Source: Apostichopus japonicus | Taxonomy: Eukaryota; Echinodermata; Holothuroidea; Aspidochirotida; Stichopodidae | Length of the DNA stretch: 64,000 nucleotides | Assembly: GCF_037975245.1 (NCBI RefSeq) | Contig: NC_092562.1 | Location: 5,689,501-5,753,500, forward strand | Direction: 5' to 3' | In this document: positions 1-12,400 of the stretch, piece after piece | How the letters are laid out: the number at the start of each line of letters is the position of its first letter | Position numbering within the stretch: the stretch's first letter is position 1 | Translations under genes and position numbers: made by a program | The notes under the pieces: model-generated | Told to the model about the DNA's origin: nothing | What the model saw: only the letters and a program-made list of their open reading frames with translations | Databases searched by the model: none

Positions 1-2114
1 TCAGCGAATGATATGATAGTACAATTATCTGACACATGACAAATATCATTTACATATATTATAAAAAGCAAGGGCCCCAATATAGATCCTTGTGGAACCC
101 CACAAACAACATTCATGCAATCAGAATCCGTATGAAGACAATTTGTAAATTGTTTTCTGTTTGATAAATAGCTTCTAATCCAGTCTAGTCCTGTGCCTCT
201 TATGCCATAATGTGACAATTTCATAAACAAAATACGGTGATCAATTGTATCAAACGCTTTGGACAAGTCCAAGAATACACCGACGGAAGTCATTTTATTA
301 TCTATGGCATCATACAATACCTCCAAGGCCTCAGTCAAAGCAAGTTCGGTTGAGTGTCCTGGCCGATACCCATATTGACTTTTGAACATAATATCATGTT
401 TACTGATAAAATTATAAATACGATTATGAACTATTCTTTCAAAGATTTTAGAGAAGCCTGTTAGTACAGAAACTGGGCGATAATTACCTATAACATCGTG
501 ATCCCCTTCTTTGTAAACAGGGATAACTTTCGCAATTTTTATATGATCTGGGACAGTACCAGTTGCTAAGGATAAATTTATAATGTGAGTAAGAGGGTGA
601 ACAACGTAATGTAACACCTTTCTTAGTATTGAAGGCTTTATGCCATCGAAGCCGGCAGATTTATCTGGTTTCAAACAAGCAAGTGCAACTTTAAATACTT
701 CACTCTCATTTGCAGGAGACATATAAAGGGTTGAAGGATTTGAATTTCTTAGGTAATGATTTGGATTAGTGTCACTATGAATATCTGACGCTAAGTTGGG
801 CCCAACATTTATAAAGAAATCATTGAATGCGTTTGTAATCTGCTTAGGATCATTGGTTTTACCGTTGCTGACTTTCATCGTGTCGGGAATAGACGACTTA
901 CTTTTTCTATTATGTAATACATCATTGATTATTGCCCAAGTACGTTTAGAATTGCCACTGCAACTATTGAACTTATCAGAATAATACCGAGTTTTCGAAA
1001 TACGAATAATGTGGGTCAATTTATTACGGTAAGTACGAAACTTGTCGGAATTGTCCATATTGGGGTTTTTCAACATCTTGCGATAGAGTTTATTTTTACG
1101 TTTGATTGATTGTAAAATACCAGTCGTTATCCAAGGATGACGCTTTTTACGACGCTTTGAGTTACTGATATAAATATATGGAAAGCATTCATCATAAATA
1201 TTTTGAAAAACTGTAATGAAATTGTAATAAGCTACGTTCACGTCCTCAATAGAACATATAAAATTCCAGTCGGTATTATGTATTAAATTATTAAAATACG
1301 TAGTATTCTTGTCGGAATAGTTCCTAGCGTAGTAGCCAGAATCAGATTTACTCTGTTCTACTGAAGTTTGAATGAAAACGGGGAAGTGGTCACTTATATT
1401 CGTTAGTAGTATGCCAGGCGTGATATCAGTAATATTGTTGGTGAATATATTGTCAATAAGTGAGGCCACGGTTCCACTTACTCGAGTAGGCTTGGAAATT
1501 GTAGGGAAAAAATTGTTTGAAAACACAGTGTTTATGAAGTCAGAAGTTCCATTTTTTAGTAAATCAATATTAAAATCCCCCATGATATAACCATGTTTGT
1601 TCTCACTAGATATTGAATTGAGTATAATATTTATATATTCATTGAATGTAGATGTCAAACCCTGTGGAGGTCTATAGACTACTCCAAGGATTATATTATT
1701 CTTATTCATTGCTATTTCTATGAAAGTGCTTTCTATCGCCTCATTGAAAAAAGATATGTCAGTCCTTTTTACAAACGTATAATTATTCGATATAAAAAGA
1801 CCAACACCACCACCTCTCTTGCTATCCCTGTGACTTTCTATAAAAGTATATTGATCTATTTGTAACAAAGGTGATATTTGGTCACTTAACCACGTCTCAC
1901 TGAAGCCAATTATTGAGAACTCATGATTAAGAAGGGAAAGAAAGTCAATTATTGAGTTGAAGTTTTTGTTTAGGCTACGACTGTTTACATGAAACAGAGA
2001 GAATACATGAGGTTTACCAGTGAGTTGATTGAAGGAATCAATGTCAAAGTAGCGACAAAGACTAACAGGAACTTGTGAGTTTAGGTTTTGTGAGTCATAA
2101 AAATCATTATTCAT
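1..2114 (-). mobile_element. LINE (non-LTR retrotransposon), endonuclease + reverse transcriptase ORF, 3' part outside window
   Basis: The minus strand is open from the ATG at 2114 to the window edge, about 704 codons; I read every codon in this frame and found no stop. The N-terminal part is an APE-type endonuclease: ETWLSD, a GGGVG segment, GDFNID at about residue 179, then a SDHFPV motif. Reverse-transcriptase blocks follow: NYRPVSVL at about 546, YGYRPGHST, FLDLSKAFDTIDH at about 620, and GVPQGSILGPLLF at about 672 followed by YVNDI. The frame ends at SFA, just before the expected catalytic DD, so the rest of RT and the 3' UTR lie to the left. The motif set resembles the CR1/L2/Jockey group; the exact clade is uncertain. 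An upstream stop at 2139-2141 lies in minisatellite DNA, so the element starts within about 15 bases of its ATG and has no visible 5' UTR. It inserts itself by target-primed reverse transcription. Confidence 0.93.
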
Positions 2115-2128
2115 GAACTGCGGACTTG

Positions 2129-2905
2129 GTGAGCTGTATCATCTGCATAGGCACATGTGGCTTACACCCACCCTTATCCCACATCACCAAGGTGAGCAGT
2201 ATCATCTGATAGGCACATATATCTTAGACCCATCCTTATCCCACATCACCAAGGAGAGCTGTATCATCTGGATATATAAGGCACAGATAGCTTAGACCCA
2301 CCCTTATCCCACATCACCACAGTGAGCTGTATCATCTGATAGGCACATATAGTTTAGACCCACCCGATTCCCACATCACCAAAGTGAGCTGTATCATCTG
2401 CATAGGCACATGTGGCTTACACCCACCCTTATCCCACATCACCAAGGTGAGCAGTATCATCTGATAGGCACATATATCTTAGACCCATCCTTATCCCACA
2501 TCACCAAGGAGAGCTGTATCATCTGGATATATAAGGCACAGATAGCTTAGACCCACCCTTATCCCACATCACCACAGTGAGCTGTATCATCTGATAGGCA
2601 CATATAGCTTAGACCCACCCTTATCCCACATCACCACCGTGAGCTGTATCATCTGATAGGCACATGTGGAATACACCCACCCTTATCCCACATCACCAAG
2701 GTGAGCTGTATCATCTGGATAGGCACATACAGTTTAGACCCACCCGTATCCCATATCACCAAGGTGAGCTGTATCATCTGGATAGGCACAGATAGCTTAG
2801 ACCCACCCTTATCCCACATCACCAAGGTGAGCTGTATCATCTGGATATATAAGGCACAGATAGCTTAGACCCACCCTTATCCCAGATCACCACAGTGAAC
2901 TGTAC
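2129..2905. repeat. 62-bp minisatellite with higher-order structure
   Basis: About twelve to thirteen tandem copies of a unit near 62 bp, recognisable by GAGCTGTATCATCTG, AGGCACATA, CTTAGACCCACCC and TTATCCCACATCACCA. A block of four units at about 2129-2365 recurs almost unchanged at 2386-2622, so the array has also grown by multi-unit duplication. No coding frame is credible here; short open frames are by-products of the repeat. The left edge abuts the LINE. Confidence 0.92.
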
Positions 2906-2968
2906 ATATCACTAATGTAGAGGTTTATTTGTTATATAATATCTACCCACTGCTATATCATTAAATAA

Positions 2969-3138
2969 GGGGTTAATCAACGGTCTAGTGTGCGTTACTC
3001 ACAGGATTAATACACGATCGGGGGCCGGATAATGCAAGCGAGGCAAAAGGGCGGAGCCCGAGTGCATCCAGCGATAGCATTAACACCCGGAGTGCATTAA
3101 TCATGTGAGTAACGCACGCTAGACCGTTGATTAACCCC
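2969..3138. repeat. 170-bp imperfect palindrome (MITE-like foldback)
   Basis: The left arm begins GGGGTTAATCAACGGTCTAG and continues GTGCGTTACTCACA. The right arm is the inverse, ending CTAGACCGTTGATTAACCCC. The arms match well over the outer 45 or so bases and diverge towards the centre. A third partial copy of the arm (GTGCGTTACTCACAGGATTA) sits in direct orientation at about 3244. It could fold into a long hairpin. No transposase and no clear target duplication is seen. Confidence 0.75.
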
Positions 3139-3350
3139 GTTCAATCATACACTACCATTTGTGTGGGGGAAAAATCATAAAACAAAACATTTTTGGTTAC
3201 ATATAACCAAAGATTTATTAAAGTGATGCCCCGTAATTTTACCGTGCGTTACTCACAGGATTAACCACGGTCAGCTGACCTGAATGGACCAATAGGATTT
3301 AGGAATCTTTACTAAGTATGAATGAACATGATATATAACTCTGCTCTCAG

Positions 3351-3489
3351 AAACACCGTCTGAGCCTACCTTCGATGAAGTTACTGTGACGTCAACAACT
3401 GTGACACTCAGATGGAGTCCTCCTAAGAATCCTTTTGGAGCAATACGATACAACTTGACCCGGAAGATTGATGAAACAATTCTTGGAAG
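3351..3489 (+). CDS. Receptor exon 1 (first half of FN3 domain A)
   Basis: Acceptor CTGCTCTCAG precedes 3351 and donor AG|GTAAAA follows 3489. The exon begins with two bases of a split codon and ends with two. It encodes TPSEPTFDEVTV, then the Trp-containing B strand LRWSPP and YNLTRKIDE. Domains A and B are each split by an intron, as is common in cytokine-receptor and cell-adhesion FN3 genes. Confidence 0.85.
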
Positions 3490-6400
3490 GTAAAACACAA
3501 AACTCCTGTCTCAACTAATTACAAAGAAAACAATTAAATTAACCTGCTTCTTATCTGGCCTTCTAGAACAAGGAAGAGAGAGCCTCTGTAGGCTTGTGTT
3601 TTCAATGTTTTTTCATATCTGCAGTTTAGAGAGAGTATATCCATTGACTTTGTATCACAAGATAAAAATATGTGATGGTTATAAACATTTATTTTCAATA
3701 ATTCAGCTTAAACCTGCATTGAAGACGTTTAGCACCATAACTTTGAATAACATTCAGTGGTGATGACATGGTTAAGCACCAAGAACTGTTGGAGGGTATG
3801 GGGGGTGGGGGAGGGGGGGGGGAATGGATACAAAGTTGTCTGTACCATGTTTGAAAACTTATAAACACATATTTTATTTAACATTGTAATTGTAGTGTTC
3901 AGGTGCAGAATGGAGGGGGTTGACATGCAGGATTGGGGGTTAAGGTCATTAAAATTGTCACCAACAATGTAGCTGACACAATGAAAAAAATATCAAATAC
4001 ATATTTATCTGTACATGTTGTAATGTATTGTCGTTGTTCAATCTTACTACAGCGTTAATACCACATCTCTGGGGCCTGGCACTTTGGAAGCCGTTGTAAG
4101 GAATTACACATTTACTGATCTCCTACCATATACAATGTACACATTTCTCTTGAGAGTCAAGAACCATGCTAGACAGTCTAGAGGTGTTGAACAAACTGTT
4201 ACTACCAAACAAGCTGGTAAGAATCATTTGTCTTTTCATATAAAAGCAAATTCAAGTCCTACCTTTGGTTTTTCTGTCGGTGGTTCGGCAGTTTCTTTTG
4301 TTCTACATCATCCAATCGTTTCTTCAATTTGATTTGAATTTCCTTCATTTCAAACTCTGGATCTATCGCTGCCTCTTGATCCATAAACATGTACAGGGGC
4401 GGCGATTTGTTTCAAATATTTGTGGGGGGGGGGACATGCCCACCCCGTCCCCCCATGATCGCTGCCCATAAACATGTAGAACATTGTTGATAATTTATAT
4501 ACAAAGACAGTAGATAACTGATGTTCTACTTGTTATGCTCATTTTGGTAACAATGCATTGTTCATAATAAATTAAACGTACTCAATCCATTCTTGATTTC
4601 TGTTAACATGTTTTATAATATACAAATTGATTGACTGGGAGGCTGCAATGGGTAGTTTTGGATTCCTGGGAAACATGTGAGGTTGCCCAACCAAAATCTA
4701 TTTAGAATTACCAGAAAGGAAGGAAAAGGAACTCTTGGAGTGTTAGCTCAGTGGTTAACGCCGGTGCCTTTCAATCATAAGGTCCCCGGTTCGAGTCACT
4801 CCCAGATTAATGAATGTCGTCCAGTTACAGAGTTGTTGACAATTAACAATTGATAATCATGGACGTTAAATATGAATGTAAGTGACTGACTTCGGTCAGC
4901 TTGAGGCTTTGATAAGCCAATGAGGCTTCTTCGCCAGTTCCTGCTTGCAGGAGGATCTAATATACATACATACATACATACATACATACATACTCTGTTT
5001 TAAATTTGGAGCGTCGTTTTTTTCATATATATGAGCATACATTGAGGTATACCATTGTATGGTGTAATAGCTCAGTTGTTAGCACACAGCATTGACTTTG
5101 AAGTATAACATTTTATGTTGTAATAGCTCAGTTATTTAGCACACAGCATTGACTTTGAGGTCTACCATTGTATGGTGTAATAGCTTAGTTATTAGCACAC
5201 AGCATTGACTTTGAGGTATACCATTGTATGGTGTAATAGCTCAGTTATTTAGCACACAGCATTGACTTTGAGGTCTACCATTGTATGGTGTAATAGCTTA
5301 GTTATTAGCACACAGCATTGACTTAGAGGTATACCATTGTATGGTGTAATAGCTTAGTTATTAGCACACAGCATTGACTTTGAGGTATAACATTGTATGG
5401 TGTAATAGCTCAGTTGTTAGCACACATCATTGACTTTGAGGTATAACATTGTATGGTGTAATAGCTCAGTTGTTAGCACACAGCATTGACTTTGAGGTAT
5501 ACCATTGTATGGTGTAATAGCTCAGTTTGTTAGCACACAGCATTGACTTTGAGGTATACCATTGTATGGTGTAATAGCTCAGTTATTTAGCACACAGCAT
5601 TGACTTTGAGGTCTACCATTGTATGGTGTTATAGCTCAGTTTGTTAGGACACAGCATTGACTTTGAGGTATACCATTGTATGGTGTAATAGCTCAGTTAT
5701 TTAGCACACAGCATTGACTTTGAGGCATACCATTGTCAGTTATTTAGCACACAGCATCGACTTTGAGGTATACCATTGTATGGTGTAATAGCTCAGTTAT
5801 TTAGCACACAGCATTGACTTTTAGGTCTACCATTGTATGGTGTAATAGCTCAGTTATTAGCACACAGCATTGACTTTGAGGTCTACCATTGTATGGTGTA
5901 ATAGCTTAGTTATTAGCACACAGCATTGACTTTGAGGTCTACCATTGTATGGTGTAATAGCTTAGTTATAAGCACACAGCATTGACTTTGAGGTCTACCA
6001 TTGTAGGGTGTAATAGCTCAGTTGTTAGCACACAGCATTGACTTTTAGGTATAACATTGTATGGTGTAATAGCTCAGTTATTTAGCAAACAGCATTGACT
6101 TTGAGGTCTACCATTGTATGGTGTAATAGCTCAGTTATTTAGCACACAGCATTGACTTTGAGGTCTACCATTGTATGGTGTAATAGCTCAGTTATTTAGC
6201 ACACAGCATCGACTTTGAGGTATAACATTGTATGGTGTAATAACTCAGTTTGTTAGCACACAGCATTGACTTTGAGGTATAACATTGTATGGTGTAATAG
6301 CTCAGTTTGTTAGCACACAGCATTGACTTAGAGGTATAACATTGTATGGTGTAATAGCTCAGTTGTTAGCACACAGCATTGACTTTGAGGTATAACATTG

Positions 6401-9400
6401 TATGGTGTAATAGCTCAGTTGTTAGCACACATCATTGACTTTGAGGTATAACATTGTATGGTGTAATAGCTCAGTTGTTAGCACACAGCATTGACTTTGA
6501 GGTATACCATTGTATGGTGTAATAGCTCAGTTTGTTAGCACACAGCATTGACTTTGAGGTATACCATTGTATGGTGTAATAGCTCAGTTATTTAGCACAC
6601 AGCATTGACTTTGAGGTCTACCATTGTATGGTGTTATAGCTCAGTTTGTTAGGACACAGCATTGACTTTGAGGTATACCATTGTATGGTGTAATAGCTCA
6701 GTTATTTAGCACACAGCATTGACTTTGAGGCATACCATTGTCAGTTATTTAGCACACAGCATCGACTTTGAGGTATAACATTGTATGGTGTAATAGCTCA
6801 GTTATTTAGCACACAGCATTGACTTTGAGGTATAACATTGTATGGTGTAATAGCTCAGTTTGTTAGCACACGTACAGCATTGACTTTCATACCTTGCACA
6901 AAAGATCACATTTGTTTGTTCTTTATTCTGGAGATGATTTATGCAATATTGTCATATTATTTTGATCATCGACTTTGAGGTATAACATTGTATGGTGTAA
7001 TAGCTCAGTTATTTAGCACACAGCATTGACTTTGAGGTATACCATTGTATGGTGTAATAGCTCAGTTTGTTAGCACACGTACAGCATTGACTTTCATACC
7101 TTGCACAAAAGATCACATTTGTTTGTTCTTTATTCTGAAGATGATTTATGCAATATTGTCATATTATTTTGAAGTGATTAAGTGTGTAGCCTACCTTCTA
7201 GTCCCATCAGCTGCTCCTGCTAATTTGATGGCAATCTCCAGACCAGGACACCCAACTGACCTTGCAGTGAATTGGAGTTCAGTACCAACCAATCAGAGTA
7301 ATGGAATCATAACATCATACACCCTGTACTGGTGGATGATGTTTCACCCCAACAAAGGATGTCAGTATGAAACAGGTACCAAAAACAAGCAGATTGTATA
7401 AACATATCATGCCTTAAGTATGCATGTGTCCACTTGGTGTACCGTGTATATTCAGCAGGCCATCGCAATGCCATCTCTTACTCAGTTATGTTGACTTGGT
7501 ATATAGGCCATTGCAGTGTCATCTCCTAAGTCAGTTATGTTGACTTGGTATATATAGTCTGCAGGCCATCGCAATGTCATCTCATAAGTCAGTTATGTTG
7601 ACTTTGTATATATATTGAGCAGGCCATCGCAATGTCTTAGTCAGTTATGTTGACTTGGTATATAGGCCATTGCAATGGCCATCTCCTACGTCAGTTATTT
7701 TGACTTGGTATATATATTGAGCAGGCCATCGCAATGTCATCTCCTAAGTCAGTTATGTTGACTTGGTATATATATTCAGCAGGCCATCACAATGCCATCT
7801 CCTAAGTCAGTTATGTTGACTTGGTATATATATTCAGCAGGCCATCACAATGCCATCTCCTAAGTCAGTTATGTTGACTTGGTATATATAGTCAGCAGGC
7901 CATCGCAATGTCATCTCATAAGTCAGTTATGTTGACTTGGTATATGTATGTATGTATGTATGTATATATATTGAGCAGGCCATCACAATGCCATCTCCTA
8001 AGTCAGTTATGTTGACTTGGTATATATAGTCAGCAGGCCATCGCAATGTCATCTCATAAGTCAGTTATGTTGACTTGGTATATATATTCAGCAGGCCATC
8101 ACAATGCCATCTCCTAAGTCAGTTATGTTGACTAGGTATATATATATTCAGCAGGCCATCGCAATGGCCATCTCCTAAGTCAGTTAAGTTGACTTGGCAT
8201 ATATATTGAGCAGGCCATCGCAATGGCCATCTCCTAAGTCAGTTATGTTGACTTGGTACAGTATATATATTGAGCAGGCCATCGCAATGCCATCTCCTAA
8301 GTCAGTTATGTTGACTTGGTATATATATTGAGCAGGCCATCACAATGCCATCTCCTAAGTCAGTTATGTTGACTAGGTATATATATATTCAGCAGGCCAA
8401 CGCAATGGCCATCTCCTAAGTCAGTTAAGTTGACTTGGCATATATATTGAGCAGGCCATCGCAATGGCCATCTCCTAAGTCAGTTATGTTGACTTGGTAT
8501 ATATATTCAGCAGGCCATCACAATGCCATCTCCTAAGTCAGTTATGTTGACTAGGTATATATATATTCAGCAGGCCATGACAATGCCATCTCCTAAGTCA
8601 GTTAAGTTGACTTGGTACAGTATATATATTGAGCAGGCCATCGCAATGGCCATCTCCTAAGTCAGTTATGTTGACTAGGTATATATATATTCAGCAGGCC
8701 ATGACAATGCCATCTCCTAAGTCAGTTAAGTTGACTTGGTACAGTATATATATTGAGCAGGCCATCACAATTCCATCTCCTAAGTCAGTTATGTTGACTA
8801 GGTATATATATATTCAACAGGCCATCGCAATGCATTTTCCTAAGTCAGTTATGTTGACTTGGTATATATATTGAGCAGGCCATCGCAATGGCATCTCCTA
8901 AGTCAGTTATTTTGACTTAGTATGTATAATCATCAGGCCAATGCAATTTTATCTCTCTTTCAGTTATGTTGACATAAGGTATGGTATATATGTGCTGCAA
9001 CTGGTCATACCATATAGATGTGTTATTTTTATCTTGATAGGGACAAATGTCACAAAACTCAAACAGAACATAACAGATGGTCGACAGTCATACCTTATGA
9101 AAGGACTCAAGAGTAATTCTACTTATTGTGTAGCTATCACTGCATCTACCAGTGCTGGTGAGGGACCATGTACAACCGCATTTGGAAGAACTGTCAAGGG
9201 TAACTGCCATCATTTCATATTTCTTTCCCCTTCTCTCCCCATGTCAGATACCTGCCAGTGCCCCTTTCTCTGGCTACTTCACCATTGCCCTGTTAGCTAC
9301 CTACCATGGCCCCTTTCTCTGGCTACATCACCCTCCCCCTGCTATACCAAGTTGCCCTCTCTCTGGCTACCTCACTCTTGCCCTGTCAGCTACCTACCAG

Positions 9401-12400
9401 TGCCCCTTTCTCTTGCTACTTCACCCTTGCCCTGTCAGCTACCTAACCAGTGCCCTTTTCTCTGGCTACTTCACCCTTGCCCTGTCAGCTACCTACCACT
9501 GCCCCTTTCTCTGGCTACTTCACCCTTACCCTGTCAGCTATGTCTAATTGCCATTTCTCTCGCAACTTAATTCATCCCATGTCAGACATCTACCACTGTA
9601 TCCTCCTTTTGATCTACTTCACCTTTCCAATGTCCTTACAGTCACCTTCAAGTTCATACCACTGTTCCTGTCTTCCACATATTTCACACTTCCCATCACA
9701 TTGACTGAATGTTAATTTACTTGGAAGTTATTCAGCAGCTGTTGAAGCCATGTTGAGTAGGGAATTGATGTATTATTATGAATAGGTTTTATGTGGTTCT
9801 TAACTGGGTATGTTAATTTACTTCATACATCTTGTATGTATCGGTATTTGAATGAGGTCCTTTTGGGATTTACATTTGCAACCAAACTTATTTCGTACAA
9901 GGAGAGTGTCAAATGGGATCTAAAGAAAATAAAACATTATTATATTTAGGAATTTCAGTTTCTGATATTACAAGATCAGAATACTTGTTTGTCTGTTTTC
10001 AAGCCCTGCAGTAAAATTCTTCTAGTTATCTGCTAATCTCTGTCTTCAAAGTTTACTGTGCAGCTTCATGACATAAATATTTCAGCACTCATGTTTATTC
10101 ATAGGTTTCATCAACGTGGAAAATCTCAGCATAGTGGACACTAGCGCTGATTCTGTTTTCATAGAGTGGCAACTATCAGTAACAGCCAATCTTCAAGAAG
10201 TTGTTTCTGTTAACATCATGGTCGATGGTAGAGTGGTAGCCTCTCACGTAGCCAATCATTCATCATATCACCTAGAGCATCTTGTACATTACACCAGGTA
10301 TAACATATCACTACAAGCCTGTTGGCTGGAGTACCAGCAACCAGATGGATGTGGACCTTATAGCCACATCATTGCCTTGACTAAAGCAGCAAGTAAGTAT
10401 ATATGTTCCTACCTGCAGACTCCACTTACACACCCCTTTCGCAGACAGTGGCGGAGCTAGGGGTATTGGTCAGTGGGGGGCGAGAATGGTCTGTAGGGGT
10501 GCTTTTGACACTATAAGCGGAGAGCCACCACAGGTTGGCGCAGAGCGTACAGATATTGTTTGAGTAAAGATACTCCCTAGATCGCTGGAAATGACCCTTT
10601 CCGGGCCTGGCTAATTTGCAGATGTGACAAATGTCAGTAGATAGATGAGAGCGCAATAAAAAAGTCAATAATTGCGAATAAGTAAAAAGTAGTAAAAAGC
10701 TGAAAAGGGCGCCAGCAGTACATTTGAGGTCCGTCAGGGGGGGGGGGGCGTCCGCCCCCTCTGACTGTATGGACGCTCCGCCACTAATCGCAGATATAAT
10801 GAAAACGGTGTGAATTACAGGTTGAAGCCCAGCAAGACCATCGTAATTAAATGCTCACTCAACACAAATTCTATTCATTTTAGCTTTATGTCATTTTTGT
10901 CCTTAAGATCCCTTTTCTTGAAAATTCAAAATCTCTTCTTTGGTCTTCTCCAGAGCCCTCTGCTCCCCAGAATCTGTTTGTGGCAGATTTGGAAAATGGT
11001 TGGGTGAACCTCTCATGGGAGAGTCCTGCCTCTCCAAATGGTTACATATCGTCCTATCGAGTGGTTTACTATAGCGACACAAAACGAGAAGAGGTGACAA
11101 CGAGCTTAACGTTTCAGGACTTACATCTTACATGCTCCAAGTTTTCAGCCACAAAATATGTCTTTGAAGTTTATGCTGTCAATACTGCGGAAGAATTGGA
11201 GGGTCCAGCGGTCACCAAACGAACCAAAGTTTGCACCAAGCATAAAGGTGAAGGCTTAAACTTCATTTTAATATGAAGACAAACTCTTTACATGTTGTGT
11301 AATTATGGTTGAGTATGCATGAGTTGATATTCATGGCAACATGTAGAACAAATTTAAGGTTTTCCAAGTGTATATAGGAGCAAAATGTTGTAAACATCAT
11401 CTGGATGTTATACGTAGCTTCTCTAGCCATACTGTCTTCTTAATATGTTACATTTGATTTAATTTGTCTTTCTTCTTAATTACTGATGTGGATCTTGAAT
11501 GTTTAATCTTTATATCTAACAGTAAAATTAAGAAATTTCTCAAGAGGAAGTCAAACTCTTGAAGTGATCACTGAAAATATGATGGAAGCACACCTTCGAG
11601 TATAAGTAAATAAATATATAAGTAAGTGACCAAGCAAGCTTCATTTGATTTAAAGGCATTGAAGACTCGCCCCAAACAGCGTGCGGCAATCTGAAAAAGT
11701 TAACTTTCTGTTGCTTGCATGTGACGTTTTGTTTGTGTCGCTACAAAATGCAGACAGTAATGAAACGTGATACCTTGTTATCTTTAGCTGGACCTGAGAT
11801 GTCTATCGCTGTATTGTTTGTATACTATGCTGTGGGTATAGACCGCAGCTGTATGTACTGACTGTACACTAGTGTCTAATTACTGACGGTAGCAAGCTGT
11901 GTGTGTATTTTCTGGGATCGATGGTGATGTTTAACAATTCTGTTACACCTCATTCGAAACTAGGTCAGATTACCGGCATTAGATGTTTCTTTTTGCGCGA
12001 CTCTTCACACCCTTTGAGATCAGTGCTATTAAAGCTGATGGTATGTAAAAAGGCTTATATACGAATGTTAAATTGTTTGATCAGTATCAGGGTATATGTA
12101 GATTCTGAAAATAGTGTGAGTATGGTACACTAATGAATGTTGTGATACAGTAAGTATGGTACACTAATGAATGTTGTGATACAGTGAATATGGTACACTA
12201 ATGAATGTTGTGATACAGTGAGTATGGTAAATGAATGTTGTGATACAGTGAGTATGGTACACTAATGAATGTTGAGATACAGTGAATATGGTACACTAAT
12301 GAATGTTGTGATACGGTGAAAATGTTACACTAATAAAGTTGTGATATAGTGAGTATGGTACACTAATGAATGTTACAATACAGTGAGTATGGTACACTAA

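Noticed and set aside
8941-9704. Overlapping plus-strand frames through the CCCCTTTCTCTGGC repeats
   Set aside because: Only the part 9041-9199 is coding (receptor exon 4); the rest is intron repeat read in whichever frame lacks stops.
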